Source of the DNA: Pantanalinema rosaneae
Lineage (GTDB): Bacteria; Cyanobacteriota; Cyanobacteriia; Leptolyngbyales; Leptolyngbyaceae
Direction of reading: 5' to 3'
DNA: 64,000 nucleotides
NCBI RefSeq assembly: GCF_050753385.1
Contig: NZ_JBLZFZ010000028.1
Span: forward strand, 26,076-90,075
Each line of letters starts with the position of its first letter. Position 1 is the first letter of the stretch. The notes beneath the pieces were generated by a model that was not told the DNA's origin, did not search any database, and worked only from the letters and a program-made list of their open reading frames with translations. Of this stretch, positions 53,727 to 62,470 are shown one piece after another. The position numbers were made by a program, and so were the translations under genes.

Positions 53727-54728
53727 TTAAGTGGCTTCAGAGGCCAGCAACTGTGCTTCCCACCGTCGGGGTGAAGATGCACGGCGAATTTCTCGCCAAA
53801 TTGCTGTAGCCGCTAATGTACCATCTGCAACCGCAATTGACACCTGGTTAATCCCTTCTTTTAAATCCCCCAGGGCAAAGATGCGGGGATGGGAGGTGCG
53901 ACACATCCCATCTGTAACTAAATTGCCACCATTCCAGTTCAATTCCAGCCCTTGGAGATAGTGATTATGGTATTGCGCTCCCATGGCGATCAGACCCGTA
54001 TCGAGTTCCACGATCGTCCCATCTGTCAATTCCACGCCCGTCATCTCATGGTCATGACCTAGAAACCGCTGAATGGGAGTTTCTACTAGGGGATAACCAT
54101 GATCCTGAAGTTTTTGGCGCACTTCCGGTTTGACTTCACATAATCCCTGGGTAAACACGGTGATGTAGGGAGTAAACCAGTTCAGGACGAAGGCAGTATT
54201 AATGCCAGATTCGGTATTGACGAATAACCCACACCGCTTATTCGCCATCTCATAGCCATCACAAATCATGCAGACATGGAGGTTGTACCCCGCATAGTCA
54301 TAGACATTCTGCATATTGGCGAGTTTCGGCAGATGATCCATAATCCCACTCGCGGCAATGATGTATTTGCACCGAAAGATGGGATAACTACTGTCTTGCT
54401 TGCCGACTTTCACCTTAACGGCAAACGTTTCTCCTTCATCCACCACCTCCTCCACAAACCCCATCAGGTAGTCACCTTCTAAACTGAGGTAGTGTTGTTG
54501 ACCCTGTTGCAGCAAAGTACGTCCAGGGGTGTTGGGGGGCAGACCGAGATAATTGCGCAGGTCTTGCATCCAGAAGGAGCGTCCGCGCCCTTTCTCGATG
54601 ACCAGTGAGGACAGAAGGTAGCGCTGTAGATAAAGCCCTGCGGATAGCCCTCCGGCTCCTCCTCCAATCACGATCGTGTCATAGACATGATCCAGCCGTT
54701 GATCTAGGTTTTTCTTCGAGAGCTTCAT
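53727..54728 (-). CDS. thioredoxin reductase-like FAD-dependent oxidoreductase
   Basis: This 333-residue flavoprotein has an FAD-binding VIGGGAGGLSAGLYLQR near 20-36, a C-terminal RIFALGDLKEGINQVSIAVADG near 283-304, and a CMICDGYEM motif near 153, which is the CxxC redox site of the thioredoxin reductase family. The NAD(P)-binding motif in the second half is poorly matched (GLFVNTESGINTAF instead of GxGxxA). It may be the cyanobacterial DDOR-type diflavin disulfide oxidoreductase rather than a classical NADPH-dependent TrxR. The substrate is unknown. It lies 18 bases upstream of the coiled-coil pair on the same strand. Confidence 0.82.
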   Translation of the reverse strand: MKLSKKNLDQRLDHVYDTIVIGGGAGGLSAGLYLQRYLLSSLVIEKGRGRSFWMQDLRNYLGLPPNTPGRTLLQQGQQHYLSLEGDYLMGFVEEVVDEGETFAVKVKVGKQDSSYPIFRCKYIIAASGIMDHLPKLANMQNVYDYAGYNLHVCMICDGYEMANKRCGLFVNTESGINTAFVLNWFTPYITVFTQGLCEVKPEVRQKLQDHGYPLVETPIQRFLGHDHEMTGVELTDGTIVELDTGLIAMGAQYHNHYLQGLELNWNGGNLVTDGMCRTSHPRIFALGDLKEGINQVSIAVADGTLAATAIWREIRRASSPRRWEAQLLASEAT

Positions 54729-54770
54729 GGGTCTATCGCAGGGTAATTCTGAATGGGTGGTAAGCAGGGC

Positions 54771-55091
54771 TTACTCGTCTGCCTCTACCGCACCAGCTTT
54801 GGGCTCTTCTTGCCGAATTGTCAGGTAACGAATCACTTCGTCGCCTAACCGCATTGCCCGCTCCAGTACAGCTACTTGAGTCCCATTACCACGGTAATTC
54901 ATTTGAATGTAAACGCCTTCCCGTTGCTTTTTGATTTCATACGCCAGCCGCCGCTTACCCCGATGTTGGGTTTCCAGAATTTCTGCCCCACCTTCTTTCA
55001 GCAGGGTTTGAAATTTTTCGATCGCCTGCCCAACCACTTCTTCACCCAGGTCGGGACGCAGGATATACATGGTTTCGTACAGTTGACTCAT
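54771..55091 (-). CDS. rpsF: 30S ribosomal protein S6
   Basis: I place the start at the ATG 55091 (MSQLYETMYILRPDLG) with an AAGGAG site about 10 bases upstream; an upstream in-frame extension to 55115 has no support. The S6 hallmarks HRGKRRLAYEIKKQREGVYI (about 46-65) and EVIRYLTIR (about 85-93) are intact. The acidic tail (about 96-106) is a normal S6 trait. It stands 42 bases from the flavoprotein gene. Confidence 0.96.
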   Translation of the reverse strand: MSQLYETMYILRPDLGEEVVGQAIEKFQTLLKEGGAEILETQHRGKRRLAYEIKKQREGVYIQMNYRGNGTQVAVLERAMRLGDEVIRYLTIRQEEPKAGAVEADE

Positions 55092-55375
55092 GCTCAAAAA
55101 TCTCCTTGTGGACATGATGGCTGCTGTGCAGAGACAGATTCAACGGCGATCGGATGCTGCTGAGGAGTTTGTGCTACTCCTACACTCAAGATCCGACTTG
55201 GTTGAGCCGCACCTGCAAAGAAGCAAGGATTTATAATTCTATACCAATTTAGGGTGTATCCGGAGCAGTTGCTGTGCTCTTAGAGAGATGTCAGTCTAAT
55301 CTTTAACCTGAGAAATCGATGATCAGGAATCATCTCGATCGATAATCACTAATAACCTATAGGAATCACTAGGCT

Positions 55376-56161
55376 ATGGCGCAGCGCTATGTCCGGGTTC
55401 AAACGACAGACGGGCAAATTTACTATGGATTACTGCAAGTCGATCGCCAGGTGCGGGTATTAGATGCCCCTCCCTGGCTCCAAGGACAACCGAGCGATCT
55501 AGAGTTAGTCCCCGATAGCTATCAGGTTCTGGCGCCCTGTGCCCCTTCCAAGGTGGTTGCTGTGGGGAAGAATTACGCCAACCATGCGGCGGAAATGGGA
55601 ACGCCTGTGCCCCAGGAACCATTACTGTTTTTGAAACCGTCTACCTCTGTGATTGCCGCAGAGGCGACGATTCAGTATCCACCTCAGTCTGAACGAGTCG
55701 ATTATGAGGGAGAACTGGCGCTGGTGATTGGGGAGCGCTGTGTCGATTGCACTCCCGAACAAGCGCAAGCCAAGATTTGGGGCTATACGATCGCCAATGA
55801 TGTGACGGCTCGTGACTTACAACAGCGAGATGGTCAATGGACACGGGCTAAGGGGTTTGATACCTTTTGTCCGCTAGGGCCCTGGATTGTCCGCGAATTG
55901 CCACCGGGTGCCCGCCTTCAGACCTTCTTAAATGATGATGACAAGCCAGTACAATCTGCTTCGATCGACCAGATGGTGTTCCCTCCAGATGTTTTAGTGT
56001 CCTATATCAGCCAGGTGATGACGCTGTTACCGGGGGATGTTGTGTTAACTGGAACGCCGGAAGGAATTGGACCCATGCAAGCGGGGGATCAGGTGCGAGT
56101 TGAGATTGAAGGGATTGGCTACCTCAGTAACATGATCACCACCCGAGAATCATTGGGTTAG
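55376..56161 (+). CDS. fumarylacetoacetate hydrolase-family protein
   Basis: This 261-residue protein has a short N-terminal part and the FAH fold (about 50-255). Family motifs are VAVGKNYANHAAEM near 61-74, EPLLFLKPSTSV near 82, VDYEGELALVIG near 104-115 (with metal-binding acidic residues), GYTIANDVTARDLQ near 140 and GDVVLTGTPEGIG near 223-235. Members hydrolyse, decarboxylate or isomerise 2-oxo acids (for example acylpyruvase). The substrate cannot be set from sequence. It is monocistronic, with a long upstream region (55092-55375) that holds no recognised gene. Confidence 0.91.
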   Translation: MAQRYVRVQTTDGQIYYGLLQVDRQVRVLDAPPWLQGQPSDLELVPDSYQVLAPCAPSKVVAVGKNYANHAAEMGTPVPQEPLLFLKPSTSVIAAEATIQYPPQSERVDYEGELALVIGERCVDCTPEQAQAKIWGYTIANDVTARDLQQRDGQWTRAKGFDTFCPLGPWIVRELPPGARLQTFLNDDDKPVQSASIDQMVFPPDVLVSYISQVMTLLPGDVVLTGTPEGIGPMQAGDQVRVEIEGIGYLSNMITTRESLG

Positions 56162-56283
56162 CTGGCTCTACTGTGACCCGCTTCAATTGCTACCTACATC
56201 CATAGAGGCGCGATCGCGGCATCTCTACAGGTGGGGTAGCATGAACTCCAAATTACCGAAATCATTTAGTATGGCGACTGGAA

Positions 56284-56778
56284 TTAACGTACCTGGGTAT
56301 AAGCCGCATCAGAAATAGTCGGAATTTCAGCATACCGACCCAGTGCTGACTGGACGATCGCATATCCCACTGCCACGATCGTGCCTAAGAACACCGTATT
56401 AAACAGGGTATCTTGCACCAACGTTCCGGTGAAAATCGGTCCGAGGGCAAATCGCCACAGAATCGAGAACAAGCTGAGGACAATGCCAAACAGAATGGAT
56501 TGCATGACATTGAAGCGAATGAAGTGAGCGATCGTCTCGTTGCGCACAACCAGCATATACAGAGCAAAGAACACCGCTAAGGGGAGAAAGGGTACCCCGT
56601 AGTAAAAGGCTAATAATGGCCACAACGGTTGAACAATCAGGGCGATTAATGGAGCCAGGAAGGAGCCAGAGTTTAATAAGGGAAGACCAATAAACCCTAA
56701 AACATCTAAAACTGGTAGCAGGTACGCAATACAAGCGAAGACCCGGTCTGTAGGGGATGTCGAGCCACGCCAAGCCAT
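56284..56778 (-). CDS. Tic20-family membrane protein
   Basis: This 164-residue protein uses the ATG at 56778 (MAWRGSTSPTDR), which has GGAG eight bases upstream. It has four hydrophobic helices (about 15-45, 55-85, 95-125, 130-155) with the family motif HFIRFNVMQSILFGIV near 86-101. In plastids Tic20 (Ycf60) is part of the inner envelope protein import channel. The cyanobacterial homologue is of unclear function, so a transport role is by analogy only. Confidence 0.9.
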   Translation of the reverse strand: MAWRGSTSPTDRVFACIAYLLPVLDVLGFIGLPLLNSGSFLAPLIALIVQPLWPLLAFYYGVPFLPLAVFFALYMLVVRNETIAHFIRFNVMQSILFGIVLSLFSILWRFALGPIFTGTLVQDTLFNTVFLGTIVAVGYAIVQSALGRYAEIPTISDAAYTQVR

Positions 56779-56981
56779 GTTATGTTCTCCCAAGTAACAG
56801 CGTTGTTCGCTAAGTTGTTTTGACTATGCTCAGAATAACGTAAGTTTTAGGGGAATGCCCAAACTCCGACAGTCATGGAAATTAAATCAGGTCGAGATTG
56901 GGTCGGGAGGAGGTTTGTCAACGAATGTTCTAGGCGGGGCAAATTGATCGACTAAACCCGCGCCTACAGTTAGCTGAATGG

Positions 56982-57596
56982 CTAACGATCGATTTGCATT
57001 GCCCCTAAATATTTCTCTAGATAAGGAGAAAAGACTTCGTAAATTAATGTGAATGGTTGTCCATGATGCCAGAACAGGTAATGTCGTCCCCAAAAAGGAC
57101 CCGGTTGCCCAAAAGCCTGTTCCAGAGCGGGCGAATGACCATAGTAAATCCCCTGGACATCCCGATACAATTCGGTACGAAGTCTGGCTAGGCTTGCCCA
57201 AATTGGTAAGGCGCGGTTTTGCAGGTAATCATCCACATGGCTCGCCTCCCACCAGGAGGTGGCATAGGCTAATCGCTGACCCGAGGCAGTACGCAGCCAG
57301 ACCTGTCGCCGTAACCGAGGCCCAGGCACAACCTGAATTTGCTCAGGGGCATGATCCAAATCCATCCCGATCGCGGACATATCAATCACATCAACTTCGG
57401 TTGGTTCCCCCGTTAACAGTTGTAAATGACGGGTCGGTGAACCATCCCCCAGCAGGAGGATTTGCCAGGCCGGGGACAGTTGGCTATGGGGTAGACCTTG
57501 CTGGACAGCCGTTTCATCACCCTGCCAGATTGGATCAAGGGCATACCATTGGGTGGGCAGAGTGAGCGTTTCAGTGGGACGAAAGGTAGCAGTCAA
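56982..57596 (-). CDS. chorismate lyase (Ycf21/UbiC-type)
   Basis: This 204-residue protein has the cyanobacterial chorismate lyase motifs LLLGDGSPTRHLQLLTGEP near 46-64 and VVPGPRLRRQVWLR near 90-103, with a conserved Arg for substrate binding. It removes pyruvate from chorismate to give 4-hydroxybenzoate, the first step of plastoquinone synthesis. The start is a TTG at 57594-57596 with no strong ribosome site, and no later Met is plausible. It is separated by 75 bases from the kinase gene upstream on the same strand. Confidence 0.9.
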   Translation of the reverse strand: MTATFRPTETLTLPTQWYALDPIWQGDETAVQQGLPHSQLSPAWQILLLGDGSPTRHLQLLTGEPTEVDVIDMSAIGMDLDHAPEQIQVVPGPRLRRQVWLRTASGQRLAYATSWWEASHVDDYLQNRALPIWASLARLRTELYRDVQGIYYGHSPALEQAFGQPGPFWGRHYLFWHHGQPFTLIYEVFSPYLEKYLGAMQIDR

Positions 57597-57670
57597 TTTT
57601 CTTTACAGAACTTAACCTCTATTCAATCATAGCGTTGTGGTAGAGATTCTGCGGGAGATATTGTCGGGAG

Positions 57671-59596
57671 CTAAAACACCTCAAAGGAGATGGCGTAATC
57701 ATCGGGTTGGGTGGTTGAGACTTCGATCGCATAATCGCCGTCCTGCGTCAGTCGCCCTTTCCAGTCCTTTAATGTGGGTGTCGTGCCACCAATTTGCTGC
57801 CCATCGGGGGCGATCGCGCTTAGGGTGACTTTGCCCTGTACCACTTTGACAATCATCAGTTGTCTTTGCTTGGCTTTCAACAAATAACGCCGAATCTCGT
57901 TCGAGGCAATGCTACCCGTCACTGTCGTATTATTGCGACCATGTGAAAATTCCACCCGTTGGGTTTGATCCTGAATTGGGCGGGATAACGGCGTGATCGC
58001 AATATCCAGGGTATAGGCTCCTGTGCCCGATACCTGGATTAAATATTGGTCATCGGCGGGTAACTGTCCTGTCCAACTCCGGGTTTGATAGGCGGCCGCA
58101 TCTATTCCCTGCCGATTCGATCGCAGTAAGTTCATCACCACATTGGAACCATTCAGGGTGACGGTGAGAATTTGCCCCTGCGAGGCTTTGAGGACATAGG
58201 GTTGCAAATTATAGGCTTGTAAGTTGCCCTGCAAGACCGTCGCAATGTTGCCGGGGGGAAATTCGATCGCCTGGGGTTGGGCAGGTAGCACTGAGCGGTT
58301 GCTTGGCTCGGAACTATTGCCGTTAGGTAAAGCGTTAATTGTGCTCGAACCCGGTACATCAATAATGCGAGAGGCTTCGGAACTGCGGAGCTTGGCTCCA
58401 GATACCCAAATTTCACCATTGGTATCCTTAGAAGGTGACCAGGGATGCCATAACCAGGCGGCTCCCCCTCCGAATGCCATAAGAACCGTGGCAGCAATGC
58501 CAAGTTTGACTCTCTGTTGAGAGGCAGCACTCGGTTTAGACAGCCGACTGGTGGGGCGGACTTCGACGGGGTGGCGCGAGGCTTCCGCTAAATCAGGCGC
58601 GAAGGCAGCATCCGTGGCTGGAATGGGACGATAGGTTTGTAAGGGATGGTCATGACTGGGGGCACGAATGGCTAGCAGGTCAATAGAACTGAGAGCGGGT
58701 GGCTGAAGCTCAGTCGGTTCCAGCCGAGAAAGGTCAGGTAACGCTTGAAAAGCCTCCCATACTTCTTGAGCGGACTGATAGCGATCGCCCGGATAGACCG
58801 CCAGCATTTTAATCAGAATTGCCGCCAGGTCTTCGCTGAGATTGGTGTACGGTTGCCAGCGCCAGGTCAGGGTTTGGCTATCCAGTAATGATTGCGGCTC
58901 TTTCCCGGTTAAGAGGACTAGCATGGTGGCTGCCAGGGCATATAAATCGCTATTGGGATAGACTTTCCCAGTTTGTAACTGTTCGGGTGGAGCATAGCCA
59001 ACTTTACCAACTCGCGTCACCGCCGAAATCAACGGCCAATGATTCGTGGCAGCTTTCACAGCGCCAAAATCGATTAATACAGGCAGACTGGCAGTAGCAG
59101 CACTGCTATCTGGTTCCGTTGGGTTGGTGGTCTTTTGAATCAGGTTATCTGGGCTGATGTCCCGGTGAATGATGCCGCGATCGTGGATATGCATCAATAC
59201 CGGCAGCATGTGTTGGAGAAAATGCCGAATTTCGGTTTCCGAAAAGGTGTTTCCCTGTTGTTTGCGATCGTTGAGGAGCTGGCGATAGGTGTGCCCGTCA
59301 ACAAATTCTTGTACCAGGAATAGTCGCTGCCCATCCTCAAAGGCGGCGGTAAACCGAGGAATTTGGGGATGCTGAATTTGATACAGGGTACTGGCTTCCC
59401 GTTGGAATAGCGCCTTTGACTTCTGAATTAGCGCTTCATCTTGATAGGGAACTGAGAACTCTTTGATGACACAACGCTCGTTAAAGCGTTCTTGATCCAA
59501 GGCCAGATAGGTGCGACCAAACCCACCTTGTCCTAATATTTCCTGGATCAGGTAACGCTGACGCAGCAGAGTTCCCAGGGGAATGGGGGAAACCAT
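57671..59596 (-). CDS. membrane Ser/Thr protein kinase with PPC-like ectodomains
   Basis: This is a 641-residue protein. The N-terminal Hanks-type kinase (about 10-290) has LGQGGFGRTYLA near 19-30, the Lys of CVIKEF near 44, HRDISPDNLI near 145 and DFGAVKAA near 177, so it should be active. A linker follows (about 290-365), one transmembrane helix (about 367-385, LGIAATVLMAFGGGAAWLW), then two PPC-like beta domains (about 430-540 and 545-641). This fits a cyanobacterial SPK-type receptor kinase with a periplasmic sensing part. PPC domains also occur in the giant exoprotein in this window. The ligand is unknown. Confidence 0.9.
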   Translation of the reverse strand: MVSPIPLGTLLRQRYLIQEILGQGGFGRTYLALDQERFNERCVIKEFSVPYQDEALIQKSKALFQREASTLYQIQHPQIPRFTAAFEDGQRLFLVQEFVDGHTYRQLLNDRKQQGNTFSETEIRHFLQHMLPVLMHIHDRGIIHRDISPDNLIQKTTNPTEPDSSAATASLPVLIDFGAVKAATNHWPLISAVTRVGKVGYAPPEQLQTGKVYPNSDLYALAATMLVLLTGKEPQSLLDSQTLTWRWQPYTNLSEDLAAILIKMLAVYPGDRYQSAQEVWEAFQALPDLSRLEPTELQPPALSSIDLLAIRAPSHDHPLQTYRPIPATDAAFAPDLAEASRHPVEVRPTSRLSKPSAASQQRVKLGIAATVLMAFGGGAAWLWHPWSPSKDTNGEIWVSGAKLRSSEASRIIDVPGSSTINALPNGNSSEPSNRSVLPAQPQAIEFPPGNIATVLQGNLQAYNLQPYVLKASQGQILTVTLNGSNVVMNLLRSNRQGIDAAAYQTRSWTGQLPADDQYLIQVSGTGAYTLDIAITPLSRPIQDQTQRVEFSHGRNNTTVTGSIASNEIRRYLLKAKQRQLMIVKVVQGKVTLSAIAPDGQQIGGTTPTLKDWKGRLTQDGDYAIEVSTTQPDDYAISFEVF

Positions 59597-59749
59597 TTTG
59601 TTGTCAATGCCTCAATAAAGCGATACCAATGCAGGGCACTTAATCCCTACTATTCGGTATGCTACTGGGGCACAATCATCTCCTGTTAAGGTATTTTACC
59701 CCTATGGGGGGATAACCCTCACCACTGCCCTGGGAACTAGCCAGATCAT

Positions 59750-60898
59750 TTAGCGGACAAATTGGGGCATCACTTCAGCCGCCGTAAACAGTCCGGTCAT
59801 GCCCCGGCGATGGAGCGCTACCCCGGTTTTCAGGTAGCCAAATGCCGGTCCGCAAACATTTGCCGCCATGCTAGTTTCGTCTCCTAAGGTGAAGGTATGG
59901 GTGGAAATTTTGCCTTCAAAGGTTCGCCCGGTAATTTGAACATTGGTGCTTAAGGGCTTCTGGGGATTGCGCGTATCGACGATTCCACCTACTGAGACGC
60001 GATCGCGAGAACAGATGCCAGCCAATTCCAGCATCACATCGTCCGCATGTTCCATATTTTCTAATGTCAACAGCCCGTTGGTTTGATCCAATAGGGCTTC
60101 AACTTCAGTGTCGGTCATCGCTCTAGCCGTTTCGACGTTATACCCCGGTAGATGGGCGATATCTTCGCGAATCGTGGCTCGATAGGCTTCCCAATTGGCA
60201 ATGCCAACCCCGAAGGTAATCTTGACCTGATGGATCTCGCTGTAGCTTTGGGCGGCTAGGGCGGCGGCGGCGGTCAATAATCCAGGGGTAGCACCACATC
60301 CAGTCAGATAGGTAATTCCTGCCGCCTCTAATTGGGGAGCCATTGCCAGCAGTTGTTCAACGGCACTGGTGCGCTTAATCGCATCGACTAAGACTCCTTG
60401 CCAGCCAGCATCGATAAATTGCTGGGCAACTGATGCCATGAAGGTATTGGGCAGGTTGGGTAATGCCAGGAAATAGCCATCGACGCGATCGGCTTGAGCA
60501 ATCAAGTCAGCGATACTGTTCTGGCTTAATACCCCCTGCGGTTCTACATAGCCAACCGAGCCGTGGGCATGATAGGTCTGAATACAGGTGTCCGGTTGCA
60601 GCCCCGTCGGATTGTAGAGATAGCCCTTCTGATCGGCGGCGGCTACCCACCGCATTTCTTGTTTAGGAGCCAGAACTCGGGCGGCTGCCTGCCCCAAGCC
60701 ACCGAAGCCCAAAACTCCGACCCGAATTGGGTGAGACAACTGACTGCCAAAGCGGGGGGGTGTGAAATCGTTGACGCACTCGTAATCCATGAGCCGCTGC
60801 TTGTCCAACTTAAAAAATAGACTCTTATTATCTATCGAATCCTGACCTGGTAGCGCGATCGGGGATAGATTCTGCTCAGGGTAAATAGTAATTGTCAC
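59750..60898 (-). CDS. saccharopine dehydrogenase-like oxidoreductase
   Basis: This 382-residue protein has a Rossmann NAD(P)-binding motif VGVLGFGGLGQAAARVL near 59-75 and a saccharopine dehydrogenase-type C-terminal part with YLTGCGATPGLLTAAAALAA near 197-216. The start is uncertain: the GTG at 60898 gives a long, poorly conserved head, and an internal ATG (MDYECVNDF, 60790) is an alternative. Similar proteins are found in most cyanobacteria (slr0049-like by recollection), but the substrate is unknown. The gene is monocistronic. Confidence 0.82.
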   Translation of the reverse strand: MTITIYPEQNLSPIALPGQDSIDNKSLFFKLDKQRLMDYECVNDFTPPRFGSQLSHPIRVGVLGFGGLGQAAARVLAPKQEMRWVAAADQKGYLYNPTGLQPDTCIQTYHAHGSVGYVEPQGVLSQNSIADLIAQADRVDGYFLALPNLPNTFMASVAQQFIDAGWQGVLVDAIKRTSAVEQLLAMAPQLEAAGITYLTGCGATPGLLTAAAALAAQSYSEIHQVKITFGVGIANWEAYRATIREDIAHLPGYNVETARAMTDTEVEALLDQTNGLLTLENMEHADDVMLELAGICSRDRVSVGGIVDTRNPQKPLSTNVQITGRTFEGKISTHTFTLGDETSMAANVCGPAFGYLKTGVALHRRGMTGLFTAAEVMPQFVR

Positions 60899-61249
60899 CT
60901 TAGCAGGTCAGCAGCAACACAAATCAACCCCTGAAATATATATTTTCGTAAATTAAGATCTCTCTCCGGTTCATCTTGACTGTGTTCCGAAGTTAAGCGA
61001 AACTGTCTGATAAATGAGTGGATACTCCATTCAATCAATAAATTCCAATAAATTTAATTGAAATCAATTGATGAATTGATACCAACTTTAACTCATAAAC
61101 GTCGGATCAACGGGTGTCGCGTTAATCATGACCTCGTAAAGCGTGACAGGGTGAGTTGGTTGCCCAGTAATAGGTTCTGGTCTGTCTCCAGTCTGGTTTA
61201 GTCAGTGCTGAAGTCTGGTTTGGAACCGTCTGAATGAGTGATTGCAGGC
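60899..61249. other. 351-base gap before the DUF2997 operon
   Basis: AT-rich region with several TTGAT/ATCAAT motifs near 61030-61080 and no recognised gene or terminator. It presumably carries the promoters of the dehydrogenase gene and of the Ycf35 operon. Confidence 0.5.
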
Positions 61250-61459
61250 ATGGAAACACTGGAATTTATTATCTATCCCGACGGTCGGGTGCAAGAGAGG
61301 GTCACAGGTATCGTCGGCGCTTCCTGTGCTGAGGTGACTGCGGCGATCGAGGCACAGTTGGGACAAGTGCTTAGCCAGGAAACTACCTCTGAGTACTACG
61401 CCCAGACAGTTCAACAATCCAACGGTGTAGCTACCCAATCCACTTTTAGTGAGTGGTAG
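61250..61459 (+). CDS. DUF2997 small protein
   Basis: This is a 69-residue protein, taking the ATG at 61250 (METLEFIIYPDGRVQERV); a GTG at 61238 would add four residues. The opening LEFIIYPDGRVxExVxG and the GxxCxEVTAAIE motif near 25-35 are the DUF2997 pattern. The C-terminus is short and polar. The gene is the first in an operon with the Ycf35 and ferredoxin genes, with a gap of 51 bases. Its function is unknown; the partner context suggests a redox-linked role. Confidence 0.87.
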   Translation: METLEFIIYPDGRVQERVTGIVGASCAEVTAAIEAQLGQVLSQETTSEYYAQTVQQSNGVATQSTFSEW

Positions 61460-61510
61460 GGTGGATCCCGTTTGTCCACGTTCAGCAAGTTCAGATTGAT
61501 CACAAATACC

Positions 61511-61897
61511 ATGTCACACTTTAGCCAGATTAAAACCCAAATTCGTAACCTCACCTCCCTGCAAGCAGCGCTGACTGACCTGGGGATTGATTGGAAATCG
61601 GGTCCTCAAGAAGTGCGGGGCTATCAAGGTCAAACCCATACCGCTGACCTGGCGATCGAGCAAGCCAATGGTTATGACATCGGCTTTCGCTGGAATGGGA
61701 CGGAATATGAGTTGGTGTCCGATCTTCAGTTCTGGAATCAGGCAACTCCGGTGGAGCGGTTCTTAAGCAAAGTGACGCAACGCTATGCCTATCACACGGT
61801 GCTGCATGAAACCAGCCAAAAGGGTTTTCAGATGACAGAACAGCAACAGAATCCTGATGGTTCGATCCGCCTTGTCCTACAACGTTGGAGTGCGTAA
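61511..61897 (+). CDS. ycf35: Ycf35 (DUF1257) protein
   Basis: This is a 128-residue DUF1257 protein. I use the ATG at 61511 (MSHFSQIKTQIRNL); the frame extends further upstream to 61472 without a good ribosome site. It shares the pattern of the copy at 4873-5226: MSHFS opening, LGIDWK near 25, VRGYQGQ near 36 and LVLQR near 122. It differs by a longer loop before the C-terminus (TEQQQNPDGS). The stop codon TAA overlaps the next ATG (TAATG), so the ferredoxin is coupled. The gene name follows the plastid ycf35; its molecular role is unknown. Confidence 0.9.
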   Translation: MSHFSQIKTQIRNLTSLQAALTDLGIDWKSGPQEVRGYQGQTHTADLAIEQANGYDIGFRWNGTEYELVSDLQFWNQATPVERFLSKVTQRYAYHTVLHETSQKGFQMTEQQQNPDGSIRLVLQRWSA

Positions 61898-62388
61898 TGT
61901 CTGAGGACTTCTCCCCTGCCGCCCCAGAGTTCTTAAGTGATGTTGCCGTGGGCTCGATCGAGCCGGAACGGACAGGTCTGGAGCCGGAATTGGGAGGGAG
62001 TTTGCGGGATGCTGCCGAGCGATCGGGGTTTGAACCCGAGCTAGGGGGTGTCCTGCGCCAAAAGGGGGTCTATGTGGATGAGATCACCTGCATTGGCTGT
62101 AAGCATTGCGCCCATGTTGCCCGGAATACCTTCTACATTGAGCCAGATTATGGGCGCTCCCGCGTTGTTCGTCAGGATGGTGATTCTGAGGAACTAATTC
62201 AGGAAGCGATCGATACTTGTCCGGTAGACTGTATTCATTGGGTCGATTTTACGGAACTCAAGCAACTAGAGGATGAACGGCAATATCAAGTCATTCCTCC
62301 TGTAGTGGGATTTCCGGTCGATCGGGCAACCGCTAAGATTAGCCAACGGCGTAAAAAGCTGAAGGCTACCCGTAAACGGGATGCCTAA
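61897..62388 (+). CDS. 4Fe-4S ferredoxin, Ycf35-linked
   Basis: This is a 163-residue protein with the start at ATG 61897, overlapping the Ycf35 stop. The N-terminal 60 residues contain two copies of GxEPELGGxLR. The ferredoxin part has CIGCKHCAHVARNTF near 68-82 and TCPVDC near 107-112, enough Cys (CxxCxxC + CP) for one [4Fe-4S] or [3Fe-4S] cluster. The C-terminus (about 120-163) is basic (RRKKLKATRKRD). It is not photosynthetic PetF, which is a 2Fe-2S protein. Position behind Ycf35 is conserved in other cyanobacteria by recollection (for example sll0661-sll0662). The electron partner is unknown. Confidence 0.9.
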   Translation: MSEDFSPAAPEFLSDVAVGSIEPERTGLEPELGGSLRDAAERSGFEPELGGVLRQKGVYVDEITCIGCKHCAHVARNTFYIEPDYGRSRVVRQDGDSEELIQEAIDTCPVDCIHWVDFTELKQLEDERQYQVIPPVVGFPVDRATAKISQRRKKLKATRKRDA

Positions 62389-62426
62389 AGGTGTAGTTAG
62401 TCTTTGACTGTCGTGACTGATAAACC

Positions 62427-62456
62427 GAGGCTACTCTATGTGGGTAGCCTCTTTTT
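62427..62456 (+). terminator. terminator of the DUF2997-Ycf35-ferredoxin operon
   Basis: Perfect 8-base stem GAGGCTAC / GTAGCCTC with a 9-base loop, followed by five T, about 40 bases after the ferredoxin stop. Confidence 0.9.
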
Positions 62457-62470
62457 ATGGTCACTAGCGT

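Noticed and set aside
55092..55375. Possible tRNA between rpsF and the FAH gene
   Set aside because: Some short stems can be drawn, but no T-loop motif (GGTTCRA) or clover-leaf fit was found.
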